The position numbers and the translations under genes are program-made. Positions 1-9,915 of a DNA stretch of 64,000 nt are shown piece after piece. Below the pieces are notes generated by a model. The model was not told the DNA's origin, did no database searches, and was given only the letters and a program-made list of their open reading frames with translations. The stretch comes from Linnemannia elongata. Lineage: Eukaryota; Mortierellomycota; Mortierellomycetes; Mortierellales; Mortierellaceae. Location: NCBI GenBank assembly GCA_036320915.1, contig JAXBDG010000001.1:4734001-4798000 (forward strand), read 5' to 3'. Each line of letters begins with the position of its first letter. The stretch's first letter is position 1.

Positions 1-1014
1 TCAACTCCAAGTTCCAGACGATAGAGGTGTCCAAGGTTGCACTGTCCTGACGGGTCTCCTTGTTTGGCTGCCTTGAGGTACCAGTGACGTGCCGCCTCAA
101 AGTCCTGCTCAACACCGTCTCCAGTCCTGTACATGTCCCCCAGCTCGACTTGCGACTTGGCATCACCGAGGGATGCCTTGACGACAATGGGCGAAATGTC
201 CCTGACAGTGGCAGTAGCGGTGTGATCCTGAGGAAACTGATGGCTCTCGGAGGTGCTTGTAGGCTTGTCGTTGTTTGCTTGTGCACTGATATTTGTCAGT
301 TTACTCTCGCCTTTTGGTGCATTGTCTGTTGACTCGCTGGTGCCTTCCTCTTGCTTGGTAGTCGGAACATACTGAGGTCCCCTGGGCTTAGGTCGAAAAT
401 CAGGATGGTCAATATGGGAATAGTTGGCCAGAGCCGTCTCCACTAACCCATACGCCGGGTTGCGTCTAGGGGCGTGAGAGGCTGGGGAGATGGTGAGTTT
501 CAATGTTGTATCCTCCTGGAGGGTGTCCTGAACTGGTGTTTCTATTGGGTTATCTGCAATCGTGGTCTGTTGTATAGCCGCCTCCAGGCGCACTAACGGG
601 TTATCGACAACAATATCCAAGACCGCATCCGGGACTGCTGAAATGCGCAGCGGCTTTAGACTAGAATTGTTGAACATAAGAATACCAGATGTTGGTCATC
701 AATGGCTGCTCCTTGGAGGCCGCAAGCAAGTTGTGTCTTTTTCCTACTTTTGCGGGTGGATACAATAGCAATTGAAGTACGTACGTCACAAAGTTAGCGT
801 CTTTCATGAAGGGAACAACAGTCGCCTCATGACGGGCATAAAGTGCGTTGGTGAAGACGACAAGGATATCGTCCCAAAGGACAAAGCTCTCCCCGGTTGC
901 GGGGTTCGAAAGGCAGTTGAAGTTAACTATTGGCGCAGGCGTTATGGCGGGGGAGTCGAGATTGTCCTTACTCACAGGGCGCACAGCCTGGACTTGAGGT
1001 CTGATATTTTCCAT
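1..1014 (-). CDS. Sel1-repeat protein, paralogue A (partial, runs off left edge)
   Basis: This is a two-exon gene whose 3' part lies outside the window. Exon 1 (1014-785, 230 nt) begins with MENIRPQVQ; a GTACGT donor follows. Exon 2 starts at 660 after CTAG and reads off the edge. The splice joins in phase, giving NFVTLKPLRISAVPDA, and exon 1 is exactly the same length as in paralogues B, C and E. The first 100 or so residues are a conserved module (FVLWDDI, VVPFMKDA, AVLDIVVDSP), then a low-complexity linker, then the first Sel1 repeats (SQVELGDMY, GQCNLGHLY). Sel1/TPR-like solenoids bind partner proteins, often as signalling adaptors; the ligand here is unknown. No stop is seen in the visible part, so it may be functional. 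Confidence 0.85.
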
Positions 1015-1204
1015 CGTTGTGAATGTGACCTTTATTTGGCGCTAGATGCAAAAGGGAGTTGGCTTTTTGTTGATGGCGATGGGGATGAACTAAATCGAAG
1101 ATGAGAAAAAAGAGATGAAAGAACCTCATTGAATTGCATTGCTGAGAGAGGTAAGGGAGAAAAACACGTGACTGTGGCGGTGCGCTGTGGCTGAATTCCA
1201 CAAA

Positions 1205-1370
1205 ATTAATTCTCTGATAACGCTGTTAAGGAACCATCACTTTGTTTCACACCGTTGACCAGGGCTTCTCGATCAAATTGATGGCCCCTGGATGCTTGTT
1301 TCAGAGGACGTTAAATATGTCGTGGTCAGTGAAATCGCCACCAAGGCGTTTGAATTTTGACCGCACTGAA
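1205..1370 (-). repeat. R1 dispersed repeat, copy upstream of Sel1 gene A
   Basis: About 165 bp that recurs near most Sel1 loci. It starts near a CTGATAACG motif, passes through a TGGCCCCTGGATG segment and ends with GGCGTTTGAATTTTGACCGC. Other copies or parts lie at 6178-6330, 8337-8485, 17765-17990, 33285-33465 and 35535-35640 with 36898-36965. Its position upstream of the start codon suggests a duplicated promoter region that moved with the gene. Confidence 0.7.
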
Positions 1371-1452
1371 TAATTAGAGTTAGTTCAATGAGTTCATTGG
1401 AAGTAGCAAACATGAACTATTAATATTAATATTGTTTTTTTATTATCCAGTA

Positions 1453-2063
1453 TCCCTTAGTCCGTAAGCAATTACGGGCATTTTTGCCCGTCAAACCCCT
1501 TTTTTTCTTTGGTACGCCCGTGTAAAGAAGCATTTCAAACTTTATTTTGTTGGGTGTGAAAATCTTGGAAGCAGTTTCTTGTTTTGTTTACACAAAGGGC
1601 GACATCACATTCGACACACCACACTTGGCTTTGGTTGGGGTTCTCGTGGGTCATGAATATCTCGCTTCGGGAGGCTCTCCAGGAACACCAGGTGCATGTT
1701 GAGCGTTTTTCTCTCCATTGTGGGTAGTGGTCTCCAAAGGTTAGGCGCTGTGGGGGGAGTCGATAATTCTTGGTGATTTTTTGTCGTTTTTGTTGTAATT
1801 CTTCCTCTTCTTCCTCTGCACGAGTGGAGCGTTTAGTTGTCTGGGTGACTGAGTTGATGAGACCCCAGGCAAGGGAAGCACGGAACTCCCGTTGAGTTAG
1901 TGTCGATCCTGTTTTTTTGGATACTAGTGTAGTTTTTTTGGCACTTTCATATGAGCTTAGAAGAGGGGGGGGGTGTGGCTTGTTGAAAAAGAGAGATTGT
2001 ATAGGAAAATAATGTCTCAAAAACATTTGACGGGCAAATTTGCCCGTCATACGGACTAAGGGA
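1453..2063 (-). mobile_element. piggyBac-like deletion derivative
   Basis: A 0.6-kb insertion with matching ends: the left end reads TCCCTTAGTCCGTA and the right end is its inverse (TACGGACTAAGGGA). Both ends also carry an inner CGGGCAxxxTTGCCCG palindrome. TA dinucleotides flank both sides (1451-1452 and 2064-2065). The interior encodes a protein with the C-terminal zinc-finger signature of piggyBac transposases, so this looks like an internally deleted element. The TTAA duplication typical of piggyBac is not visible, which leaves the superfamily call open. Confidence 0.65.
1535..2050 (-). pseudogene. piggyBac-type transposase C-terminal remnant, 171 aa
   Basis: The open frame starts inside the right terminal repeat (MTGKFARQ) and keeps only the end of a transposase. 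Visible parts are FRASLAWGLIN, an acidic EEEEEE linker with a basic stretch, and a Cys-rich finger of the form CTWC-x27-CVEC-x4-C-x6-CFQDFHT. In piggyBac transposases this C-terminal Cys-rich domain contacts the terminal repeats. The DDD catalytic domain is missing, so it cannot catalyse transposition alone. It could be translated as a DNA-binding peptide, but there is no evidence of expression. Confidence 0.6.
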
Positions 2064-2095
2064 TAAAAGAAAAAAGAAGAATAGAAGGTCCTTTT

Positions 2096-3932
2096 CTACC
2101 AAAACTTTAGTCTGAAAGCTGCCGACTTCTTCTTCTTCTTTTTGGAGGCCTTGGCCACCTTTTCATCTTCGTCGATGAGTTTCTGGACACCTGCCAGACT
2201 GGCCTTTGCGGCCTTACTTCCAAACTTGGCCCCTTTAACGAACCACTCCTTGGCCTTCGAGTAGTCCTTTGGGACGCCTTGACCATGAAGATACATGGTA
2301 CCTATATCGTACTGGGCATCTGGGTGATTATGGTTGGCCGACTTGATCAGCCAAGATAGAGCCTCGGAGTAGTCTTGCGAGACGCCTTCGCCGTCACGGT
2401 ACATGCCGGCTAAGATATGCTGAGCAGTTGGTGACCCTTGACGAGCAGCCTTGAGGTACCAAGTAAGGGCTATGCTATCACTCTTGGGTACACCGAGACC
2501 ACTGCTGTACATCTGTCCCATGGCCATCTGAGATCCGATGTCGGTATCCTTGCGGCTGACGGCCTTTGACAACCAATCGAGTGCAATGGCTTCATCCTGT
2601 GACACTCCCTCGCCTGTCTTGTACATATAACCGATCCAGAGCTGGGCGAGTGGATGGCCTTGTTCGGCTGCTCGGAGATACCATTCCATCGCTTTGTCGT
2701 AGTCCTTGGGGACGCCTTTGCCCATGTCATATAGGATTCCGATACAGCATTGTGCGTAGGCAAGTCCTTGGTTGGCTGCCATCATGTACCATTCCATTGC
2801 CGCCAAGTAGTCCACAGCACCAAGAAGACCGTAATCATGCATAAGCCCCACATAACACTGTCCTTCCGCATGTCCTTGATCTGCTGCTTTCTTGTACCAA
2901 CTCATTGCTGTCGAGTGGTTCCGATCGACTCCAAGTTCCAGACGATAGAGGTGTCCAACGTTGCACTGTCCTGACGGGTCCCCTTGATTGGCTGCCTTGA
3001 GGTACCAATAGCGCGCCTTGTCAAAGTCCTGCTCCACAACGTTTCCAGTCCTGTACATGTCTCCCAGCTCGACTTGCGACTTTGTGTCGCCGAGTGTGGC
3101 CTTGGAGACAATGGGCGAAATGTCTCTGACAGCGGCAGTGGGAGTGTGAGCCTGAGGAGACCGGTGATTGTGAGAGGTGCTTGGCTGGTCGTTGTTTACT
3201 TGTGCGTTGATTTTTGTAGGCTCATTGTCGTTCTTTGATGCATTGTCTGTTGATCGGTTGGTGCCCTCTTCATGCTTGGTAGTCGGAATATACTGAGGTC
3301 CCCTGGGTTTAGGTCGAAAATCAGGATGGTCGATGTGCGAGTAGTTCTCCATAGCCGTCTCAACTAATCCATATACCGGGTTGCGTCTGGGAGCACTGGA
3401 GGCTGGGGAGGAGGCGAGTTTCAATGTTGTATCCTCCTGAAAGGTGTCCTGAACTTTCGCCTCCTTTGGGGTATCTGCAATCATGGTCTGCTGTACAGCG
3501 ACCTCCAGGCGCACTAACGGGCTATCGACAACTATATCCAGGACCGCATCCGGAACTGCAGCAATGCGCAGCGGCTTTAGACTAGTATATCAGAAATAAG
3601 AATGACAGATGTTGGTCATCAATGCCTCTTTGAATGGATCAAGTAACTGTTTTGTCTTTTCTTACTTCTGCGTGTAAAAACAATAGCAATTGAAATACGT
3701 ACGGCATCCATTCGGCATCTTTCATGAACGGAACCACTTTTGCGTTATGACGGACATAAAGCGCATCGGTGAAGACAAGACGGATATCGTCCCAAAGGAC
3801 AAAGTTCTTCCCGGTTGCGGGGTTTGAATGACAGTCAAAGTGTACTGTTGGTGCAGGCGTTAAGGTTGGAGAGTTGAGGTTGTCTTTGCTGATGGGACGT
3901 ACGGCCTGGACTTGAGGTTGGTTGTTGTCCAT
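2096..3932 (-). CDS. Sel1-repeat protein, paralogue B (intact)
   Basis: Two exons, 3932-3703 and 3581-2096, joined at GTACGT and CTAG to give a 571-residue protein without stops; the junction reads EWMPLKPLRIAAV. I chose MDNNQ as the start because it aligns with the other paralogues; an in-frame ATG lies seven codons upstream. Layout: N-terminal module (about residues 1-110), motif RRNPVYGLVETAMENYSH, a Ser/Thr/Pro linker, then eight Sel1 repeats with the A-x2-LG-x-MY pattern (SQVELGDMY, AQCCIGILY, AQYDIGTMY) and a lysine-rich tail (KASKKKKKKSAAF). Such solenoids scaffold protein complexes. No signal peptide or membrane segment is seen, so a cytosolic or nuclear place is likely. Partner and pathway are unknown. 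Confidence 0.88.
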
Positions 3933-4180
3933 CGTTCTTGATGTGGCCTTCACGAGGCACTAGATGCAAAAGGGTGTCGGCGTTTGTAGATGGTGATGAG
4001 GATGGCCGAAAACAAAAACGAGAAAATAGAGATGAGGGTACCCAATTGAGCTGCAAGGTTACAAGAGGTAAGAGAGAAAAACACCCGTGTGCTGTGGCTG
4101 AATCCCTTAAAATTTAATCGCTGATAACGATCGTTCAAGAACTACTCTCCAGTCAAATTACCGCCTAAATCCACTTAGAA

Positions 4181-4500
4181 TGAAGAGTGGTTCCCGAACA
4201 AGTGAGTCCCTTAATAAGGGCATTATATCGATCCTCGTGCAAGACGAGCATGGCATGCATCGAACGGAAATAGAGGTGTTCTGGGGGGATCTCAATTTCT
4301 TATCAGTGGTGGAAAGGACGGTGATGAGGAGATTGGAATTATACCACAATCGTTTCATGAGAATGGTATTCATTAGTAACCACTTCGAATTCGAGCTGAG
4401 AAGTACGCGGAAATTACCACCAGGCATCTGAAATTGGTTGACAGAGACGTTTATTTCGGCTCTACGAACACTATGCTGCAGAAAAGGACATGATACATGA
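4181..4500 (+). pseudogene. Degenerate coding segment, family not recognised
   Basis: A plus-strand frame of 83 codons (SILVQDEHGMHRTEIEVFW and so on) ends at 4431. An adjacent frame continues with plausible protein (EKYAEITTRHLKLVDRDVYF) to about 4480, which suggests a one-base indel near 4405. I do not recognise the family. It lies close to a broken CRN gene, so a decayed effector C-terminal domain is possible but unproven. Confidence 0.3.
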
Positions 4501-4655
4501 CATTCGATACATAATGGTCACCAAGTCCAGGACCAGGTTCTCAAAGTTCCCCTACTCGCCTAAGGCAGGAGTTTCCACTGCACCACGATTACCAGTAGTG
4601 TTATAAGGTTTGTAAAAGCACTACGGTTCTGCAATGAATATGTTGAGGTAGGACA

Positions 4656-5186
4656 CTAGACAAGATCATTTTGTTGTTGGAGTTTTAAGCGTTTGTTTTT
4701 AGGTGAGATATCGTCCACCATCCTCTGCAGCTGCCAAACAAAGTGTTCAAAAATCATTTTCACATCTGTTTTACATTTGTCATCCTGTGAGAAATAGTTG
4801 ACACTTGCGGAGGAGTGGGAGCGGTGAAATACTGGGTCGTAGTATCCGGTGTTGTGCAACTTGTCGATGACACACTGTTAAAAAAACCCACGTCTCTGCG
4901 CTAGTAACGCTTCCGTATGACTTTGTTGGCGCCGTACCGTCTGTGTTGTCTGTGTCGTCCGCATCGTCCTCAAGCTTCCGCTTCCAACTAGATGAGATGA
5001 ACTCAAATGGCACCTTGTTGTGCGCAATTCCATCCATAACGTAGATGTGTCGCCTAGTTCCTGTTACAGTTGCAGGAAGCATATACGAGTTGGACTGCAC
5101 AATGAAGTGTATCGATCCATAGCCTCTTAATGCGAGAGCACTCTATCCACAAGGCAGAAGAGTTTGATGTTGCTGGTGCTGGCCAT
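4656..5186 (-). pseudogene. CRN (Crinkler-type) pseudogene with collapsed header
   Basis: Reading from 5186, the frame opens like a Crinkler header (start Met, then IKLFCLVD) and stops after 19 codons. A different frame nearby then reads SIHFIVQ, the motif that ends CRN headers, and runs on into a charged C-terminal segment (HIYVMDGIAHNK, FISSSWKRKLEDD). A further frame change near 4860 leads to a tail ending at 4656. The central 80 or so residues of the ubiquitin-like header are missing. CRN proteins are modular: the header is followed by variable C-terminal domains acting in host or self nuclei. Recognition rests on comparison with the fuller header at 37834. Confidence 0.5.
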
Positions 5187-5340
5187 GCTGGGTTGATTGC
5201 GGGGATGATTGATGAATGGTTTAAAGTGAGAGGAGAGGGTGTAGATGGTAAAGTGAAGAAACGCGATTGATGGTAAGGAGTAAAGAAGTGGTGGTTGATT
5301 AAAACACGAGAAAATTCTTTTTTGTCACCTTTTTTAGCCT

Positions 5341-5960
5341 TTGAGACTGGCATTGTTATCAAAAAATGCAAATGGTGCACAGTTGGAGATGTTTGAATGT
5401 TTCGTGAGAAGTCAGACAGCAACAACAACGACATTCTTTGTTTACTACATAAAAAAAAACCTGGAGGATCTACTCTCAGTCCCGATCATCCAGAGCGAGC
5501 ACGACGAAAACACGATCAGGAAGTTACCCGATTGATCGATCACGGAGGGGGAAGGAATCAGACAAGCACGCGCCATCGCTGTCCTGCGGATACAACGGAT
5601 GAAGCATTTCGACTGCTCAACGGGCCGTTTCCCGATAGCTGTCTCATGATCTACCGAGGAAATCTCATCAAATCGACACATTCAGCATCTCTGCCGCCCT
5701 CGCAGCCTCAAAGAATCTCCATTGGAATTTCACCACTCGGGGACTGAAAAGGAATCGCAAGCTTGGAGACAAGGAGGTGGAACAAGGCCTTGACAAAATG
5801 CCCTAACGCTCGGACAACGATCTTATTCAAAAAGTATCTGCCATGGGCTCCAAAAAAACTTGATAAAGAGTTGGGATTCATGCTGTACTAAGATTGCCAG
5901 CCTCAAAAAAGGCGCCGAGTTGAATAAACTTTGCTATGCCAGCAGGCGGGTCTCTAAATA
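5341..5960 (+). pseudogene. Degenerate coding remnant, unknown family
   Basis: Three short plus-strand frames follow each other with plausible protein content: FVYYIKKNLEDLLSVPIIQ, then RIQRMKHFDCSTGRFPIAVS, then NLIKSWDSCCTKIASLKKG. They are separated by stops and frame changes. I cannot assign the family. The segment lies head to head with the CRN pseudogene at 4656-5186, so it may be unrelated decayed coding DNA brought in by rearrangement. Confidence 0.25.
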
Positions 5961-6457
5961 ATAGTCTCTCTACTTCACACTCAAATTATACCTTTTCTAT
6001 CACCAGCACCCAAATGGGCATTTTCTGTCATATACGCTTTTTCTACCACAAATGTCAAAAAAATGCCATTTCTATCGCATACTGCCTTTTACTACTTTGA
6101 CAAGATCTTACATTGCAACGCGATACCCACATACTGTCCACTGACACCACTAACTCTGTTTAAATTACACGTCTAGGGACCCTCAATTGATCAAAAGCTC
6201 AGGCCAGCAGTATGAAACCAATTGATGGTTCCTGACCAAACGTAATCAGAGAACACTTTGGACTCAGCCACGTCTCACTGCCACAGTCAGGTGTTTTCAC
6301 TTACAACCTTTCGACTGCATGGGGTACTCTCATCTCTTCTTTTTTTTTTTTTTCTTTTTTTTTCGTTTTCGTTTTCGCTTTAATTCATCCTCATCACCAT
6401 CAACAACCACTAACACCTTTTTGCATCCAGCGTCAAATTAAGGCAACATCTGCAACA
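5961..6457 (+). promoter_or_regulatory. Upstream region of Sel1 gene C
   Basis: About 500 bp without a gene. It holds a partial inverted R1 repeat (6178-6330, with GGTTCCTGACCAA) and a long T tract near 6339-6362, followed by a TTTTCG-rich stretch just before the start codon. The same pyrimidine-rich leader is seen, less regular, before the other Sel1 paralogues. No clear TATA box was found. Confidence 0.4.
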
Positions 6458-8242
6458 ATGGTAAACATCCAACCCCTAGTACAGGCCGTGCGCCCTGTGA
6501 GTAAAGTCAACCTCGACCCCTCCGCCGTAACACCTGCGCCAACAGAAAACTTCAAGTGCCGTTCGAACCCCGCGACCGGGGAATACTTTGTCCTTTGGGA
6601 AGAGATTCTTGACGTCTTCACCAACGCACTTTATGCCCGTCATGAGGCGACAGTTGTTCCCTTCATGAAAGACGCCAACTTTGTGACGTACGTACTTCAA
6701 TTGCTATTGTATTCACTCGCAAAAGTAAGAAGAGATATAACAACTTGCTTGCTACAATCAAGGAGCCATTGATGACCAATATCTATTATACTTATGTCCA
6801 ATGCTAGTCTAATGCCTCTCCGCATTGAAGCAGTTCCGGGTGCGGTCCTAGATATTGTTGTCGACAGCCCGTTAGTGAGCCTGGAGGCGGTCATACAGCA
6901 GACAACGATTGCAGATACCCCAAATGAACCGACAGTTCAGGACATCCCTAAGGAGAAGACAACGTTGAAACTCCCCATCTCTCCTGTCTCTAGTGCCACC
7001 CCCAGACGCAACCCGGTCTATGGATTGGTTGAGACGGCCATGGAGAACTACTCGCATATCGACCATCCTGATTTTCGACCTAATCCCAGGGCACCTCAGT
7101 TTGTTCCGACCGCCGAGCAAGAAGAGGGCAACAATAAATCAACAGACAATGCACCTAAGAATGGGATTGAGCCGAAAAATATCAGTGCACAATCAAACAG
7201 AGATAAGCCAACAAGTACTTCCCACAGCCACCAGTCTCCTCAAGACCATACTGCTACTGCCACTGTCAGAGACATTTCGTCCATTGTCTTCAAGGCCTCA
7301 CTCGGTGATGCAAAGTCGCAAGTCGAGCTGGGAGACATGTACAGGGTTGGAGACGGTGTAGTCCAGGACTTCAAAGAGGCGCACGGCTGGTACCTCAAGG
7401 CAGCCAATCAAGGAGACCCTTCAGGACAGTGCAACGTTGGACACCTCTATCGTCTGGAACTTGGAGTCGATCGGAACCACTCGACAGCATTGAGTTGGTA
7501 CAAGAAAGCGGCAGACCAAGGAGATGCAGAAGGGCAGTGCTATGTAGGGCTTATGCATGATTACGGTCTTGTCGGCGCAGTGGACTACTCAGCGGCAATG
7601 GACTGGTACATGATGGCCGCCAACCAAGGACATGCCTTCGCTCAGTGTTGTATCGGTTATTTATATGCCATGGGCCAAGGTGTCCCCAAGGACTGCGACA
7701 AAGCGATGAATTTGTACCTCCGAGCAGCCGAACAAGGTCTTCCAGCCGCCCAGTTCAAGATCGGTTATATGTACCTGACAGGCAGGGAAGTTGCGCGGGA
7801 CGAAACCGTCGCTCTAAACTGGTTTTCAAAGGCTGCCAGCCGCAAGGGTACCGAAGTCTGGTCCCAAATGGCTATGGGACTGATGTCCAAGCATGGTCTC
7901 GGTGTACCTAAGAGCGATAGTACGGCCTTTCCTTGGTTCCTCAAGGCAGCTCGACAAGGGCTCCCAGATGCTCAGTACTTCGTGGGCGTCATGTACCGCA
8001 ACGGCGAAGGTGTTTCGAAGCACTCCTCCGACGCTATGTTCTGGTTTCTGAAGGCGGCGAACCATAATTATTTAGATGCCCAGGACAACGTCGGCACTAT
8101 GTATTACCAAGATCTAGACTATTTGAAGGCCGAAAATTGGTATGCCAAGGCGGCCAATCTCGGGCATGAAGGCGCCAAGTCCAACCTTCTCAAGCTTCAG
8201 ATGATGACAAAGGCGTCCAAATGGTTTTTTTGGTTAAAATGA
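6458..8242 (+). CDS. Sel1-repeat protein, paralogue C (intact)
   Basis: Exon 1 is 6458-6687 (230 nt) and exon 2 is 6808-8242, joined at GTACGT and CTAG to read NFVTLMPLRIEAVPGA. The product is 554 residues with no stop. It has the same architecture as paralogue B: N-terminal module (FVLWEEI, ARHEATVVPFMKDA), the RRNPVYGLVETAMENYSH motif, a polar linker and seven to eight Sel1 repeats (SQVELGDMY, GQCYVGLMH, AQCCIGYLY, AQFKIGYMY, AQYFVGVMY). The last repeat is shortened and the lysine-rich tail of B is reduced to ASKWFFWLK. It is oriented opposite to A and B. A role as adaptor solenoid is inferred from the family; the partner is unknown. Confidence 0.88.
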
Positions 8243-8336
8243 CTTTTTTTCATGTTTACGAATAAAAAAATGATATTTTTATTAATACTAATATTTACCT
8301 ACTCTAGTAAGCCTGATTTTTTTTGTTCATTTTCAC

Positions 8337-8485
8337 TATGCGGTCAAAACTCAAACGCCTTATGGCGCACTCACCGCCAACCGACACCATCAAAGTCCTA
8401 TAAACCCACATCAAGGGACTAGCAATTGATCAAAGCCCAGGCCAACGATAGGAAAATATAAATGGTTCCTGAACAATCTTTTTCA
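8337..8485 (+). repeat. R1 repeat copy downstream of gene C
   Basis: This is R1 in the inverse orientation. It starts with TGCGGTCAAAACTCAAACGC and ends at GGTTCCTGAACAATC. In this orientation it should precede a plus-strand Sel1 gene, but none follows. That suggests a lost or replaced gene copy. Confidence 0.6.
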
Positions 8486-8527
8486 AAAAATATAACCCAA
8501 GCCGAGGGTTTTACAAAAGATCACCAT

Positions 8528-8749
8528 CTATTGCCCCTCCATGATCTCGTACAGGGCACAGAATGTTTCGAATTTCCAGTCCTCTCCATCGACGTTTACG
8601 TAAGAGTGCCGGACATGAAGGAGGTTGATGGGTACCTTGCGGGCGAAAATCATGACCAGTTTTATCTCCTCTTCCTCGTCACTATAAATGCTGATCAAGG
8701 ACAAGCTTGTAATAAAAAAATCCTGTCTACTTATCATTTTCCTGAACAA
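8528..8749 (-). CDS. Hypothetical protein fragment, 73 aa
   Basis: A minus-strand frame reads SIYSDEEEEIKLVMIFARK followed by LHVRHSYVNVDGEDWKFE, with protein-like composition. A TTACAAG acceptor near 8709 hints that the real exon starts there. No upstream exon could be found and the family is not recognised. The overlapping 133-codon plus-strand frame has poorer composition. The assignment is weak. Confidence 0.25.
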   Translation of the reverse strand: MFRKMISRQDFFITSLSLISIYSDEEEEIKLVMIFARKVPINLLHVRHSYVNVDGEDWKFETFCALYEIMEGQ

Positions 8750-9081
8750 GATCTATCGACACTTCACACAGAGGCTGGTGTAGGTGCAGATGATGGCGAA
8801 AAAAGCAAAGATGAACTAGGCAAGAGACAGTTTATGATGATATCATATGTGCTCTTCCTTTAATAATACAGCATTTGGTGAAAGCAGATATTGAGCTTTA
8901 TGTTTTGAAACGTTCTGATTCCTTAAAGACACTAGACTATAGCAGGATGAGCAGCTATTTCTGCGGATGAGGAGTCAAGAATGTGTCAGGAAAGATGGTG
9001 GTAAAAGAGACAAGGGTCGATATGGAAGATGGATGAGCGTCCTCCACAAAACGGCGGATGACTCGAACGCGGAGTATGAGA
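8750..9081. other. Gene-less stretch
   Basis: About 330 bp 3' of the secreted-protein gene. I see no open frame, repeat or recognisable signal. Confidence 0.5.
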
Positions 9082-9627
9082 TTAATAGGGTCTCAACTCG
9101 AACTCGACTGCTCCAGAGCCATGAGGGGTGATCCAAGGAGAATCAGCCTTCAGCTCACCGTATTCAGAGCTTGCGAGCTTGTAAGTGCCATGGCCAGTGG
9201 GGATGATCAAGAACCGCGAGTCTTCTTCATTAGCGTTGCAGTGGTTCTTGGACAGTCCGACGCCATATCCATGGCCCTGTCTGACACAAGCAAACTCGTC
9301 CTGTCGGCCGTCAGCATCACTCAGCATATAGTATCGACGTCCTGGAACCAGGCTTTCCTTGTTGTAACAATTGGTATCGGAGCAAAATCTCACTTTGTGT
9401 GAAATGCCTCCGCTCCTGCAGTCGACGCTCAGATAGGAGGCACTAGACTCGCCCGAATACCTCCAGCAGATGTCCTCGCTAACTCCTTGGAACCAGTAGT
9501 ACTGACCGGTCACAAGCTGATCGTCAGTTCCCATCGTAGGGCCCATACGAAGACAGCCCCATCGGGAAGGCGCGGCGAGGCAAGTGGCCTGCACGGCAGC
9601 GATAGCAAGGAGAATCTTGAACAGCAT
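9082..9627 (-). CDS. Small secreted cysteine-containing protein, 181 aa
   Basis: An uninterrupted frame starts with a clear signal peptide (MLFKILLAIAAVQATCLAAP), with cleavage likely after residue 19 or so. The mature part of about 160 residues has several cysteines (CLRMG, ICWRY, VDCRS, FCSDTNC, FACVRQ, KNHC) that could form disulfides. It is rich in Tyr and Gly and ends with EFELRPY. No membrane helix follows the signal peptide, so an extracellular place is expected. I do not recognise a domain family; an effector-like or wall-associated role would be guesswork. A TATAAAA box lies about 150 bp upstream of the ATG. Confidence 0.75.
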   Translation of the reverse strand: MLFKILLAIAAVQATCLAAPSRWGCLRMGPTMGTDDQLVTGQYYWFQGVSEDICWRYSGESSASYLSVDCRSGGISHKVRFCSDTNCYNKESLVPGRRYYMLSDADGRQDEFACVRQGHGYGVGLSKNHCNANEEDSRFLIIPTGHGTYKLASSEYGELKADSPWITPHGSGAVEFELRPY

Positions 9628-9776
9628 GGTGTTTGTTGAGCTGCTGATGTTCTTGAGTGGAGCCTTGTGAAGGAGCTGGAGACTTGAAGAGGTGTTGTCG
9701 AGTGGGATCTTGTGAAGGGCAGGAGATTTGAAGTGGCGCTGTTGAGTGTAGGTGATTGTGAGTCCGAGGACCAGCC

Positions 9777-9783
9777 TTTTATA
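9777..9783 (-). promoter_or_regulatory. TATA box of the secreted-protein gene
   Basis: TATAAAAGG on the minus strand, about 150 bp upstream of the ATG at 9627, in an otherwise GA- and CT-rich leader. Confidence 0.5.
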
Positions 9784-9915
9784 CTTCTTTTCGACCTTTT
9801 TCGCTCGCTCTTTTTTTGGGTGTATTTTAATGCAGGCATTGAGTCCTTCCAGAGTTCTTTCTCAAACAACTCATTCGCCTGAAGAGTCATGGTACCTGTA
9901 TCTTTTTCTTCCCTA

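Noticed and set aside
60..332. Plus-strand frames opposite the Sel1 genes (also near 2566, 2984, 34177)
   Set aside because: They are antisense shadows of Sel1 exons on the other strand.
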